The notes under the pieces are model-generated. The model was not told the DNA's origin, made no database searches, and saw only the letters and a list, made by a program, of their open reading frames with translations. A program made the translations under genes and the position numbers. A stretch of DNA of 64,000 nucleotides from Solirubrobacter soli DSM 22325 (GTDB taxonomy: Bacteria; Actinomycetota; Thermoleophilia; Solirubrobacterales; Solirubrobacteraceae): positions 485,588 through 549,587 of the forward strand of contig NZ_KE384069.1 in assembly GCF_000423665.1 (NCBI RefSeq), written 5' to 3'. Positions 1 to 6,987 of this stretch are shown piece by piece; position 1 is the first letter of the stretch; the number at the start of each line of letters is the position of its first letter.

Positions 1-168
1 GAGGGCGTCGAGGTCGAGATCCAGACCAAGACCCCGATCGGCCGGCTCCGCCACGAGGCGGCGCCCCCGGTTGCGGGAGCGCCGCGGATCGTGCTCACGG
101 GCGGGACGTTCTTCGGCGACGTGCGGATCCGCCACCGGCGGCTGTGGGAGAAGCTGGTCGGGCGCTAA
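1..168 (+). CDS. C-terminal end of a LiaF/DUF1707-like protein (partial)
   Basis: Only the last 55 codons are present; the gene enters from the left edge in frame 1 and ends in TAA at 166-168. The visible part has the alternating hydrophobic pattern of a small beta-helix ending in TFFGDVRIRHRRLWEKL. FGDV followed by a basic tail is typical of the cell-wall-active antibiotic response (LiaF-like) domain and of DUF1707 proteins, which are envelope-stress or membrane-associated proteins of actinobacteria. Its stop overlaps the stop of the next gene on the opposite strand by 4 bp. The family call rests on a short stretch and is tentative. Confidence 0.5.
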   Translation, partial: EGVEVEIQTKTPIGRLRHEAAPPVAGAPRIVLTGGTFFGDVRIRHRRLWEKLVGR

Positions 169-356
169 CAGCCCATGTGGCGGATCGGGTCGCAGACGCC
201 GCCGTCGCGCATGATGATCCCCTGCGAGGTGTTGATGGGCGCCGTCGTCGGGACGGTCGAGAGCGGGCTGAGCGACGGGGTCGCGGCGATCGCCGGAGCC
301 GCGCTCAGCGCGGACGCAGCAAGGGTGGCGGCGAGCAGGAGGCGAGCGGTACGCAT
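165..356 (-). CDS. small secreted peptide, 63 aa
   Basis: A short gene starting at ATG 354-356, preceded by a Shine-Dalgarno-like GAAAGGA about 9 nt upstream. Residues 1-24 form a clear signal peptide: MRTARLLLAA, an Ala-rich core and an AIA-A cleavage region. The mature part is only about 38 residues, Pro/Ser/Thr-rich, and ends with two cysteines in GGVCDPIRHMGC, which could form one disulfide outside the cell. I do not recognise a family. The clear signal peptide and ribosome site make it likely to be real. It converges on the preceding gene with a 4-bp overlap of stop codons. Confidence 0.6.
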   Translation of the reverse strand: MRTARLLLAATLAASALSAAPAIAATPSLSPLSTVPTTAPINTSQGIIMRDGGVCDPIRHMGC

Positions 357-439
357 GGGGCGGTGGTCCTTTCGTGACGTGATGGTCGGAGGTCTAGACC
401 CACGCGTTTGTCGAAAGGTTGGCCGGTTGTTGGAACGTT

Positions 440-685
440 TCACGCGCGCTGCGTAAGGACCACGCCGCCGAGCACGACCGCGCCGCCCACGACGGTCACG
501 CTGGTCAGTGCCGTGCCGAGCAGGAGCACCGACCACGTGGTCGCGAAGACCGGCACCAGGTACATGAACGACGCGGTGCGCGACACGTCCAGGCGCTTGA
601 GGCTCGCCGACCAGAGCAGGTACGGCGCGAGCGTCCCGCCGAGGACCATGTAGAGCATCCAGAACCACGCGCGCCCGGCGCACGG
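440..685 (-). pseudogene. truncated EamA/DMT-family transporter (C-terminal remnant)
   Basis: The reading frame encodes about 80 residues that match the last third of an EamA (drug/metabolite transporter) domain: a helix around WFWMLYMVLGGTLAPYLLW, then LKRLDVSRTASFMYLVPVFA, then two closing hydrophobic helices. Complete family members are about 300 residues with ten helices. Here everything upstream is missing, because the 3' end of the flavoprotein gene (stop at 687-689) abuts the remnant. ATG at 656-658 could start a 72-residue peptide, but two to three helices alone would not make a transporter. The acidic residue usual in the LxLGE signature reads LLLGT. I read this as a deletion or rearrangement scar. 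Confidence 0.65.
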
Positions 686-686
686 G

Positions 687-2039
687 TCAGTACCGCACGC
701 TGTCGGAGAAGAAGTCCAGGCGCCGGCCGAGGACCGCCTCGGCGGTCGTCAGCCCGGAGCGCGCCGCCTTGTCGACGCCGATGCCACGCGCACGGGTCGT
801 GTCACCCGTCAGCCACAGCCCGTCGACGCCGCGCACCATCGCGTCCGGCCGCGTCGCGCCGACCATGCCCGGCTTGCAGATCACGCCGTAGGTCGTGACG
901 AGGTGCGGCTTCTTCCACAGCGCGCCGCGCGCGGCGGGCAGCATGTCCTCGATGTCGAGCCAGAGGTCGTGGAACTGCTGGTCGAGCCACGCCTTGTCGC
1001 CGTAGCGTCGTGTGGCGTCGAACGCCGCGCCGAAGCAGGTCAGGTACTCGCCCTTGGGCGACACCCCGGGGTCGTAGCCGGTGAAGTTCAAGGTGAACCC
1101 GGGCAGGCCGGTCCGGGGCGTGGCGAAGAACGACGCCATCTCCAGCTCGCTCGAGGCGATCACCGGCTCCTCGGCGGCGATCCAGTAGCCGATCCAGCAC
1201 GCCTTGTTCTTGTTGTTGGCCAGCAGCTTCACCCGCTGCAGCCAGTCCCACGGCAGCGCGCCGTCGTCGAACAGTGCGGGGATGTCCCACACCGGCGCGT
1301 TGACGACGACCTCGTCGGCCTCCAGCGGCTCGTCCCAACCGCGAAGTTCCACGCCGCGAACCGCCCCGTCGCGCACGATCACCCGCTCGACCTTCTCGGG
1401 CATGTGGAGCGTCCCGCCGAGCGCCTCGAAGGCGGCGGCCACCCGCTTCCACAGCGACTCCCACCCGCCCATCGGCCAGAACGAGTAGCCGGCGGTGCGC
1501 TTGCGCTCGTAGTGCAGCTTGCGCGCGAACAGGTTCTCCGACGCCGAGTGCTCCCACCAGTTGAAGGTGATCTGCTCGAGCACCGAGATCGCCTCCCACA
1601 CCTGGTAGACGCCCTCGTCGCTCGAATGGCGCGCCATCCACTCGCGCAGCGACAGGTGATCGAGCGTGTCGAGCTCGGCGAAGCTCGTCTCGGTCAGCGC
1701 CTCGATGCAGCGCTTGAGCCCCTTCTTGGCCTCGCCGCCGTAGTACTCCTGGATCGGCTTCCAGCCCGTCTTGTCCCAGAACGGCATCGAGTCGCTGCGC
1801 TCGGAGTGGACCAGGTCGACCCCGATGTACTCGCAGGCGCGGGTCAGGCTGTCGCCCGGATCCTCGACCAGGTGCGAGCCCAGCCCGATCTGGTGGCCGC
1901 GGAAGCGATGCTCCATCGCGCGCCCGCCCAGGTATCGGTGCTTCTCGACGATCGCGACGCGCTTGCCCTGCTTCGCGAGCAGCGAACCGGCGACCAATCC
2001 GGCGGTCCCGGCGCCGACCACGATCACGTCGTATTTCAT
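687..2039 (-). CDS. phytoene-desaturase-like FAD-dependent oxidoreductase
   Basis: A 450-residue flavoprotein of the phytoene dehydrogenase/amine oxidase fold. Residues 1-40 are the FAD-binding Rossmann unit: MKYDVIVVGAGTAGLVAGSLLAKQG, then VEKHRYLGGRA, the GG motif that binds FAD phosphates. The C-terminal motif LTGDTTRARGIGVDKAARSG is the second FAD-contacting segment of this superfamily. Length is normal. It is divergent from, and clearly a paralogue of, the gene at 2103; together they may carry out successive oxidations of a lipid-like or isoprenoid-like substrate (inference). An operator-like palindrome at 2069-2086 lies between the two starts. ATG 2039 was chosen because the Rossmann motif begins right after it; the frame stays open upstream but has no family features there. 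Confidence 0.8.
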   Translation of the reverse strand: MKYDVIVVGAGTAGLVAGSLLAKQGKRVAIVEKHRYLGGRAMEHRFRGHQIGLGSHLVEDPGDSLTRACEYIGVDLVHSERSDSMPFWDKTGWKPIQEYYGGEAKKGLKRCIEALTETSFAELDTLDHLSLREWMARHSSDEGVYQVWEAISVLEQITFNWWEHSASENLFARKLHYERKRTAGYSFWPMGGWESLWKRVAAAFEALGGTLHMPEKVERVIVRDGAVRGVELRGWDEPLEADEVVVNAPVWDIPALFDDGALPWDWLQRVKLLANNKNKACWIGYWIAAEEPVIASSELEMASFFATPRTGLPGFTLNFTGYDPGVSPKGEYLTCFGAAFDATRRYGDKAWLDQQFHDLWLDIEDMLPAARGALWKKPHLVTTYGVICKPGMVGATRPDAMVRGVDGLWLTGDTTRARGIGVDKAARSGLTTAEAVLGRRLDFFSDSVRY

Positions 2040-2068
2040 GTCGGCCAATCTGTCATAGTTGCGGGAAC

Positions 2069-2086
2069 CAATCAAGCGGTTGGTAG
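2069..2086. promoter_or_regulatory. operator-like palindrome, site A
   Basis: CAATCAAGCGGTTGGTAG matches 14 of 16 defined positions of the window-wide consensus CTACCAANCGNTTGGTAG (hand count). It lies between the divergent flavoprotein genes, 29 bp from the start at 2039 and 16 bp from the start at 2103. A TAGAAA -10-like hexamer at 2084-2089 follows the right arm. Likely repressor site for one or both TetR proteins at 10093 and 10771. Confidence 0.7.
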
Positions 2087-2102
2087 AAAGGGCGAGGAGA
2101 GA

Positions 2103-3485
2103 ATGGCGAAAGTCGACGTCGTGGTGATCGGCGCCGGGGCGGCCGGTCTGACGGCGGGTGCGCTGCTCGCCAAAGAAGGCCGCTCGGTCAAGGTCGTCGA
2201 GGCCTCGCGCCACCTCGGCGGGCGCGGCATGGCGGTGCCCGAAGAGGGCTTCAAGCTCAACCTCGGCGGCCATCTGCTCGAGGACTCGGGCTCCGGGATC
2301 ACGAAGGTCTTCGAGCACGTCGGCAAGCGGCTCGGGCACGGCGCGGTCTCGTCCGACATGCCGGTGTGGGATCACGAGAAGAACGTCTGGGGCTCGATCC
2401 GCGACCGCTACAGCGGCGACAAGTCAGAGCTCAAGAAGGTCATCAAGGCGCTGATGGACACGCCATACGAGGAGCTCGACCGCTGGGACGACCGGCCGCT
2501 GCGCGAGTGGATGCGCCGGCACACGTCCGACCAGGGCGTGATCGACCTCTGGGAGTTCCTCTCGGTGCTCGAGTGCATGACCGACAACTGGTACGACCAC
2601 AGCGCCTCCGACAACCTGTACGTCCGCAAGATGCACTACTCCGAGGCGCGCGTCGCCGGGTACTCGTTCTGGCCTGAACAGGGCTGGGACGGGCTCTTTC
2701 AGGACCTGCATGACGCCGTGGGCGAGCATGGCGGCGAAGTGATGCTCGGGGTGCCCGTCGAGACCGTGCTGATCGAGGACGGCGTCGTGCAGGGGGTCGT
2801 GCTCGGCCGCGACAAGGTGATGCCCAACGAGTACCTCGAGGGCGAGGTGCTCGAGGCCGACTGCGTGATCTCGACGCTGCCGGTCTGGAATGTGCTGCGG
2901 GTCGTGCCGGAGAGCGCACTGCCGGACTGGTACGTCGACCAGATCCGCTTCGTGGCCCGCGACGCCCTGCGGATCTCGTGGGTCGGGCTCTACATGGCGA
3001 CCCGCGAGGAGACCTTCGCGCTGAACCCGCGCGAGATCTCGACCTGGCTGCACGCACCGACCTCCCGCCTGTCCGGCTTCGCGTTCAACCAGTCGGCGAT
3101 GGACCCCACGACCGCGCCCGACGGCGTCAACCTGATGGTCTCCGGCGCCATCATCGATGGGGCCAAGGCACGCGACGCCGCGTACCTGAAGACGATGTTC
3201 GAGCGCTTCGAAGCCGACATGAAGACGATGTTCCCGGGGCTGAAGAACGCCTACTGGCGGCGCCGGCACCTCGTGCACGACCCGTCGTTCGGCGTCATCC
3301 AGAAGCCCGGACTCGTCGGCATGTTCCGCCCGCACTGGCGCGCGCCGAACGTCGACGGGCTGTACTTCGCCTCTGAGACCTTCCGCAGCCGCGGGATCGG
3401 CGTCGACCGCGCCGCGCGCGCCGGGCTCACGGCGGTGGAGGACTACCTGGGACGGCGACTGGAGGGATTCGGATGGCGCTACTGA
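2103..3485 (+). CDS. phytoene-desaturase-like FAD-dependent oxidoreductase (paralogue)
   Basis: A 460-residue FAD enzyme of the same family as the divergent gene at 687. The N-terminus MAKVDVVVIGAGAAGLTAGALLAKEG is the dinucleotide-binding fold and EASRHLGGRGM is the conserved GG segment. The C-terminal SETFRSRGIGVDRAARAGLTAVE matches the paralogue almost word for word. A Shine-Dalgarno GAGGAGAGA sits directly before ATG 2103. Its last 13 bases overlap the following acyl-CoA synthetase gene, so the two are very likely co-transcribed and translationally coupled, which ties this oxidoreductase to CoA-ester metabolism. The substrate cannot be read from the sequence; carotenoid synthesis seems unlikely because no phytoene synthase or prenyl transferase is nearby. 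Confidence 0.8.
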   Translation: MAKVDVVVIGAGAAGLTAGALLAKEGRSVKVVEASRHLGGRGMAVPEEGFKLNLGGHLLEDSGSGITKVFEHVGKRLGHGAVSSDMPVWDHEKNVWGSIRDRYSGDKSELKKVIKALMDTPYEELDRWDDRPLREWMRRHTSDQGVIDLWEFLSVLECMTDNWYDHSASDNLYVRKMHYSEARVAGYSFWPEQGWDGLFQDLHDAVGEHGGEVMLGVPVETVLIEDGVVQGVVLGRDKVMPNEYLEGEVLEADCVISTLPVWNVLRVVPESALPDWYVDQIRFVARDALRISWVGLYMATREETFALNPREISTWLHAPTSRLSGFAFNQSAMDPTTAPDGVNLMVSGAIIDGAKARDAAYLKTMFERFEADMKTMFPGLKNAYWRRRHLVHDPSFGVIQKPGLVGMFRPHWRAPNVDGLYFASETFRSRGIGVDRAARAGLTAVEDYLGRRLEGFGWRY

Positions 3486-5062
3486 AGCCCTGGACCGAGG
3501 CGATCACGATGGGCGACGCACTGCTGCGCTCCGCTGACGCGCGCCCGGATCACGTCGCGGTGGCGCTGCCCGATCGCTCGCACACCTACGGCGAGCTCGC
3601 GGACCGCGCGCTGCGGATCGCCCGCAACCTGATCGGCCTCGGTGTCGAGCCTGGCGAGCATGTGGGCGTGTTGATGCCCAACGGCTTCGACATCCTCGCC
3701 ACCTACTTCGGCGTCTCGCTGGCGGGCTGCACGATCGTCCCGATCAACGCCCGCTTCCGCACCCGCGAGCTCGGTTTCATCGTCGAGAACGCGGACCTCG
3801 CGTGCGTGATCACCAACGACGCCAACGACGCCTACGTCAACTATCACGACCTCCTGCGCGACAGCATCGACGCGCGCGGGGGAGCGCCGCTGCTGCGCCA
3901 CACCGTCGTCCTGGGCAAGGGTGACGCGGACTTCGACGCGCGCGGGGAGGACGTGGGGGAGGCCGCGGTGCACACCCGCCGCCACGGCGTCAGCGTCGCC
4001 GACCCGGCGATGATCCTCTACACCTCCGGCACGACCGCCGAGCCGCGCGGCGCGATCATCTCCCACGAGTCGATCGTGCGGGTCTGGGGCGGCGCCGTCT
4101 CGCACGCGATGCGGCTCGGGCCCGACGACCGCATGTGGAACCCGTGCCCGATGTTCCACATCGCCGCGATGGGCGTCAGCGTGGCCTGCGTCACCCACGG
4201 CATGACGATCGTCACGGCGCCGTTCTTCGAGCCCGACAGCGCCGTCGAGCTGCTGATCCGTGAGAAGCCGACCGCGCTCTATCCCGCCTACGCGAACATC
4301 CTCCTCGGCGTCCTCACGCATCCGCGGTACGCGGAGGTCGAGCTGGTCGCGTCCAGCGCGCTCGTCGTCGGCGCCCCGACGACGCTGCGCTCGCTGCAGG
4401 AGCAGCTGCCGGGCTGCACGGTCGTGACGACCTTCGGCATGACCGAGAGCTGCGGCTGCGCGACCTACACCGACATCGACGCGTCGCTGGAGCTGCGCAG
4501 CGAGACGGTCGGTCCGCCGATCGCCGGATTGGAGCTGCGGATCGCCGACCCGCTGACCGACGCGCCGCTCGGTCCGGACGAGCGCGGCGAGATCCAGCTG
4601 CGCGGCCCGATCCTCTTCGACGGCTACTACAAGGACGCCGAGAAGACCGCGGCGACGTTCCTCGAGGGCGGCTGGATGCGCACCGGCGACCTCGGCTCGC
4701 TCACCGCCGACGGCGCCGCTCGCTACCACGGCCGGATCAAGGACATCATCCGCGTCGGGGGCGAGAACCTGTCGCCGGCCGAGATCGAGGCGCACCTGAT
4801 GACCCACCCCGCGGTGCTGATCGCGCAGGCGGTCGGCATCCCGGACGAGCGGCTGGACGAGGTGCCGGTGGCGTTCGTCGAGCTGCGGGAAGGCGCCGAG
4901 GCGAGCGAGGAGGAGCTGATCGGCTACTGCCAGGGCGCGATCGCCCGCTTCAAGGTGCCGCGCCACGTACGCTTCGTCGACGAGTGGCCGATGTCAGCGA
5001 CCAAGGTCCAGAAGTTCCGCCTGCGCGAGCAGATCATCGAGGAGCTGCAGATCAAGGCGTAG
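3473..5062 (+). CDS. acyl-CoA synthetase (AMP-forming)
   Basis: A 529-residue member of the ANL superfamily (acyl-CoA/acyl-AMP ligases), which activates a carboxylic acid through acyl-AMP to its CoA thioester. Visible motifs are the P-loop ILYTSGTTAEPRGA near residue 180, the FGMTES motif, the GWMRTGDLG motif, the hinge GRIKDIIRVGGENLSPAEIE, and the C-terminal catalytic lysine region MSATKVQKFRLRE. All core residues appear intact. The start ATG 3473 overlaps the end of the upstream flavoprotein. It opens MALLKPWTEAITMGDALLRSA, a beginning shared with the synthetases at 34096 and 35671, which points to a local gene family. Substrate unknown. Confidence 0.88.
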   Translation: MALLKPWTEAITMGDALLRSADARPDHVAVALPDRSHTYGELADRALRIARNLIGLGVEPGEHVGVLMPNGFDILATYFGVSLAGCTIVPINARFRTRELGFIVENADLACVITNDANDAYVNYHDLLRDSIDARGGAPLLRHTVVLGKGDADFDARGEDVGEAAVHTRRHGVSVADPAMILYTSGTTAEPRGAIISHESIVRVWGGAVSHAMRLGPDDRMWNPCPMFHIAAMGVSVACVTHGMTIVTAPFFEPDSAVELLIREKPTALYPAYANILLGVLTHPRYAEVELVASSALVVGAPTTLRSLQEQLPGCTVVTTFGMTESCGCATYTDIDASLELRSETVGPPIAGLELRIADPLTDAPLGPDERGEIQLRGPILFDGYYKDAEKTAATFLEGGWMRTGDLGSLTADGAARYHGRIKDIIRVGGENLSPAEIEAHLMTHPAVLIAQAVGIPDERLDEVPVAFVELREGAEASEEELIGYCQGAIARFKVPRHVRFVDEWPMSATKVQKFRLREQIIEELQIKA

Positions 5063-5985
5063 TCGCCTGGCTGCTCGACTCCGACCCCGCGATCCGCTGG
5101 CAGGTCATGCGCGACCTGCTGGGCGCGGAGTGGCGCGCCGAGCGGGCCAAGGTCGAGACCGAGGGCTGGGGCGCCCGGCTGCTCGGTTTGCAGGACGACG
5201 ACGGCCAGTGGGCGGGCGGCTCGTTCGTCCCCCGCGGCTTCACGCCGAGCGACTGGGAGCGCGAGGGCCAGCCGTGGACGGCGACGGCGTACGCGCTCGC
5301 GCAGCTGCGCGAGTTCGGCCTGGACCCGGCGACCGACCGCGCCCGCCGGACCGTCGAGCTGGTCGGCGCGAACTCGCGCTGGGACCACGACGGCCAGCCC
5401 TACTGGGAAGGCGAGGTCGAGGAGTGCATCAACGGCCGCACGGTCGCCGACGGCGCCTACTTCGGGGTCGATGTCAGCCCGATCGTCGAGCGGCTGGTAG
5501 GCGAGCGTCAGCCCGACGGGGGCTGGAACTGCCGGCGCGAGTTCGGCTCAGTCCGCTCCTCCTTCGACAGCACGATCAACGTGCTCGAAGGCCTGCTCGA
5601 GTTCGAGCGCGCGACCGGCGGGACCGACGCGTCGCTGCAGGCGCGGCGGGCGGGCGAGGAGTACCTGCTCGAGCGCCACCTGTTCCGCCGGCTGAGCACG
5701 GGCGAGCCCGCCGACGAGCGCTTCCTCGCCTTCCTGCACCCGAACCGCTGGCGCTACGACGTCCTGCGCGGACTGGACTACTTCCGCGCCGTGGGCGGTC
5801 CGCCCGATCCGCGGCTGGCCGAGGCCCTTACGCATCTGCGGTCCAAACGCCGTCCCGACGGGACCTGGGCCTTGGATTGGCGCGTGCCGGGCCGGGTCTG
5901 GTTCGAGCTCGACGACGGGCCAGGCGAGCCCTCGCGGTGGATCACGCTGCGCGCGCTGCGAGTGCTCTCCTGGGCTGACGCTTAG
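4984..5985 (+). CDS. squalene-cyclase-like alpha/alpha repeat protein
   Basis: A protein of up to 333 residues with repeated units of the prenyltransferase/terpene-cyclase alpha-alpha barrel type: LLGLQDDDGQWAGG, VGERQPDGGWNC and LRSKRRPDGTWAL each show the Q-x-x-D-G-x-W pattern (QW-like motif) of that fold. No DxDD or DxxDD cyclase motif is evident, so it may not be an active cyclase; related uncharacterised actinobacterial proteins begin near WLLDSDPAIRWQVMRDL. The start is unsure: GTG 4984 gives a 79-bp overlap with the synthetase gene, and no ATG precedes residue 42. Such a long overlap suggests translational coupling. Its stop overlaps the convergent next gene by 4 bp. Confidence 0.65.
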   Translation: MADVSDQGPEVPPARADHRGAADQGVVAWLLDSDPAIRWQVMRDLLGAEWRAERAKVETEGWGARLLGLQDDDGQWAGGSFVPRGFTPSDWEREGQPWTATAYALAQLREFGLDPATDRARRTVELVGANSRWDHDGQPYWEGEVEECINGRTVADGAYFGVDVSPIVERLVGERQPDGGWNCRREFGSVRSSFDSTINVLEGLLEFERATGGTDASLQARRAGEEYLLERHLFRRLSTGEPADERFLAFLHPNRWRYDVLRGLDYFRAVGGPPDPRLAEALTHLRSKRRPDGTWALDWRVPGRVWFELDDGPGEPSRWITLRALRVLSWADA

Positions 5986-6953
5986 GCCCCGATGTGGTTC
6001 AGGAGCCGCTGGACCGGCGACGGGTTCCAGGGCCAGCGGAAGTTGCGGTCCGTCCCCTCGTCGACGTTGCGGACCATCTGATCGTCGGCGCCGGGAACGG
6101 CGCCGGAGTACGACGTCCGCAGCGGCAAACCGTGCTCGCCGCGCAGCGCGTTCTCGGTCGGCGGAGCTGTGGGGAGTCGCTGCTGCCACAGCGCCGGGGG
6201 CGTCGGCGTCAGCCCGACGGTCTCGAACTCCTCGCGCATCTGTGCTCGGTGTTCGAGCACCTGCGAGACGATCGGCGCGGTCGGCGGATGGAGGATCGGG
6301 TCGTCGCCCTGTGGACTGACCGCGACCGGGCTCACGCCGAGGCCGTGGGCGGCGCGATGGGCGTGGATGAGTTCGTGCCCGAGGCCGATGAACCTGGCCG
6401 CGCGGGGCTCGTTCTCGTTGTAGCGGACGACGCTTCCCGTCCCCGCGCCGGCCTGACCGTCATAGCGGTACGCGGGACGGACGGACCGGACATCACCGCC
6501 GCGCAGTCGTGGGCTCTGCGCGTGACCCGCGCCGCGCGCCGAGGAGATGTTGACCGCCGCGGCCGCGCGGGCGTGCTCGGCGGGGGTGTTGTCCGCTCGT
6601 GCGTCGGGCGGGAGCACCCCCGCGCGCTGTTGGATGCCGGCGAGCAGCGCCTGGCCCGCGGGCCGTTGGCGCAGCCGGCTGATCGACGCGCGCGTGTCGG
6701 CCACGAGGTCCGTGTATGCGCCTGCGTCGTCAAGGCCGCGCTGGACGGTGATCCCCGGCGCTGCCGGCAGCGAGTCGACGCGCCGCAGCCGGGCCTGCTG
6801 CTGGGTCAGCATCGCCGGGGTGATCGGGTGCCGCAGCAGGCTCGAGTCGGTGTTCAAGGCCGTGCGGCGCCGGAGCATGTCCGGCGCCCGCGCGGCCGGC
6901 GCCGGCGCCCCGCCGACGGATGCCGATCTTGGCCGCTGCGGACGGAGCTCCAC
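5982..6953 (-). CDS. M91-like (NleD-type) zinc metallopeptidase-domain protein
   Basis: A 323-residue protein with no signal peptide, starting at GTG 6951-6953. Residues 180-204 read NEPRAARFIGLGHELIHAHRAAHG, a HExxH zinc-protease motif (HELIH, residues 193-197) in the context typical of peptidase family M91, whose known members include the type III effector NleD. A candidate third ligand lies in QMREEFETVGL (Glu 241-242). The first 60 residues are Arg/Ala/Pro-rich and look disordered, and a tail follows the domain. In actinobacteria such domains occur as toxin or effector modules, but no secretion or immunity gene is adjacent here, so a toxin role is inference. Confidence 0.6.
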   Translation of the reverse strand: MELRPQRPRSASVGGAPAPAARAPDMLRRRTALNTDSSLLRHPITPAMLTQQQARLRRVDSLPAAPGITVQRGLDDAGAYTDLVADTRASISRLRQRPAGQALLAGIQQRAGVLPPDARADNTPAEHARAAAAVNISSARGAGHAQSPRLRGGDVRSVRPAYRYDGQAGAGTGSVVRYNENEPRAARFIGLGHELIHAHRAAHGLGVSPVAVSPQGDDPILHPPTAPIVSQVLEHRAQMREEFETVGLTPTPPALWQQRLPTAPPTENALRGEHGLPLRTSYSGAVPGADDQMVRNVDEGTDRNFRWPWNPSPVQRLLNHIGA

Positions 6954-6987
6954 GCTCGCAAGCCTAACCCTCCGCAGCGGCGGGTTC

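Noticed and set aside
903..2102. Long open rightward frame upstream of the FAD oxidoreductase at 2103
   Set aside because: It is antisense to the flavoprotein gene at 687-2039, has Arg/His/Leu-rich composition with no domain, and a strong ribosome site plus the Rossmann motif place the true start at 2103.
5982..6953. Interpretation of the HELIH protein as an eCIS-core (DUF4157) protein
   Set aside because: The HEL-x-H context (GLGHELIHAHRAAHG with a distant Glu) fits M91 better, and no contractile-injection genes are in the window.
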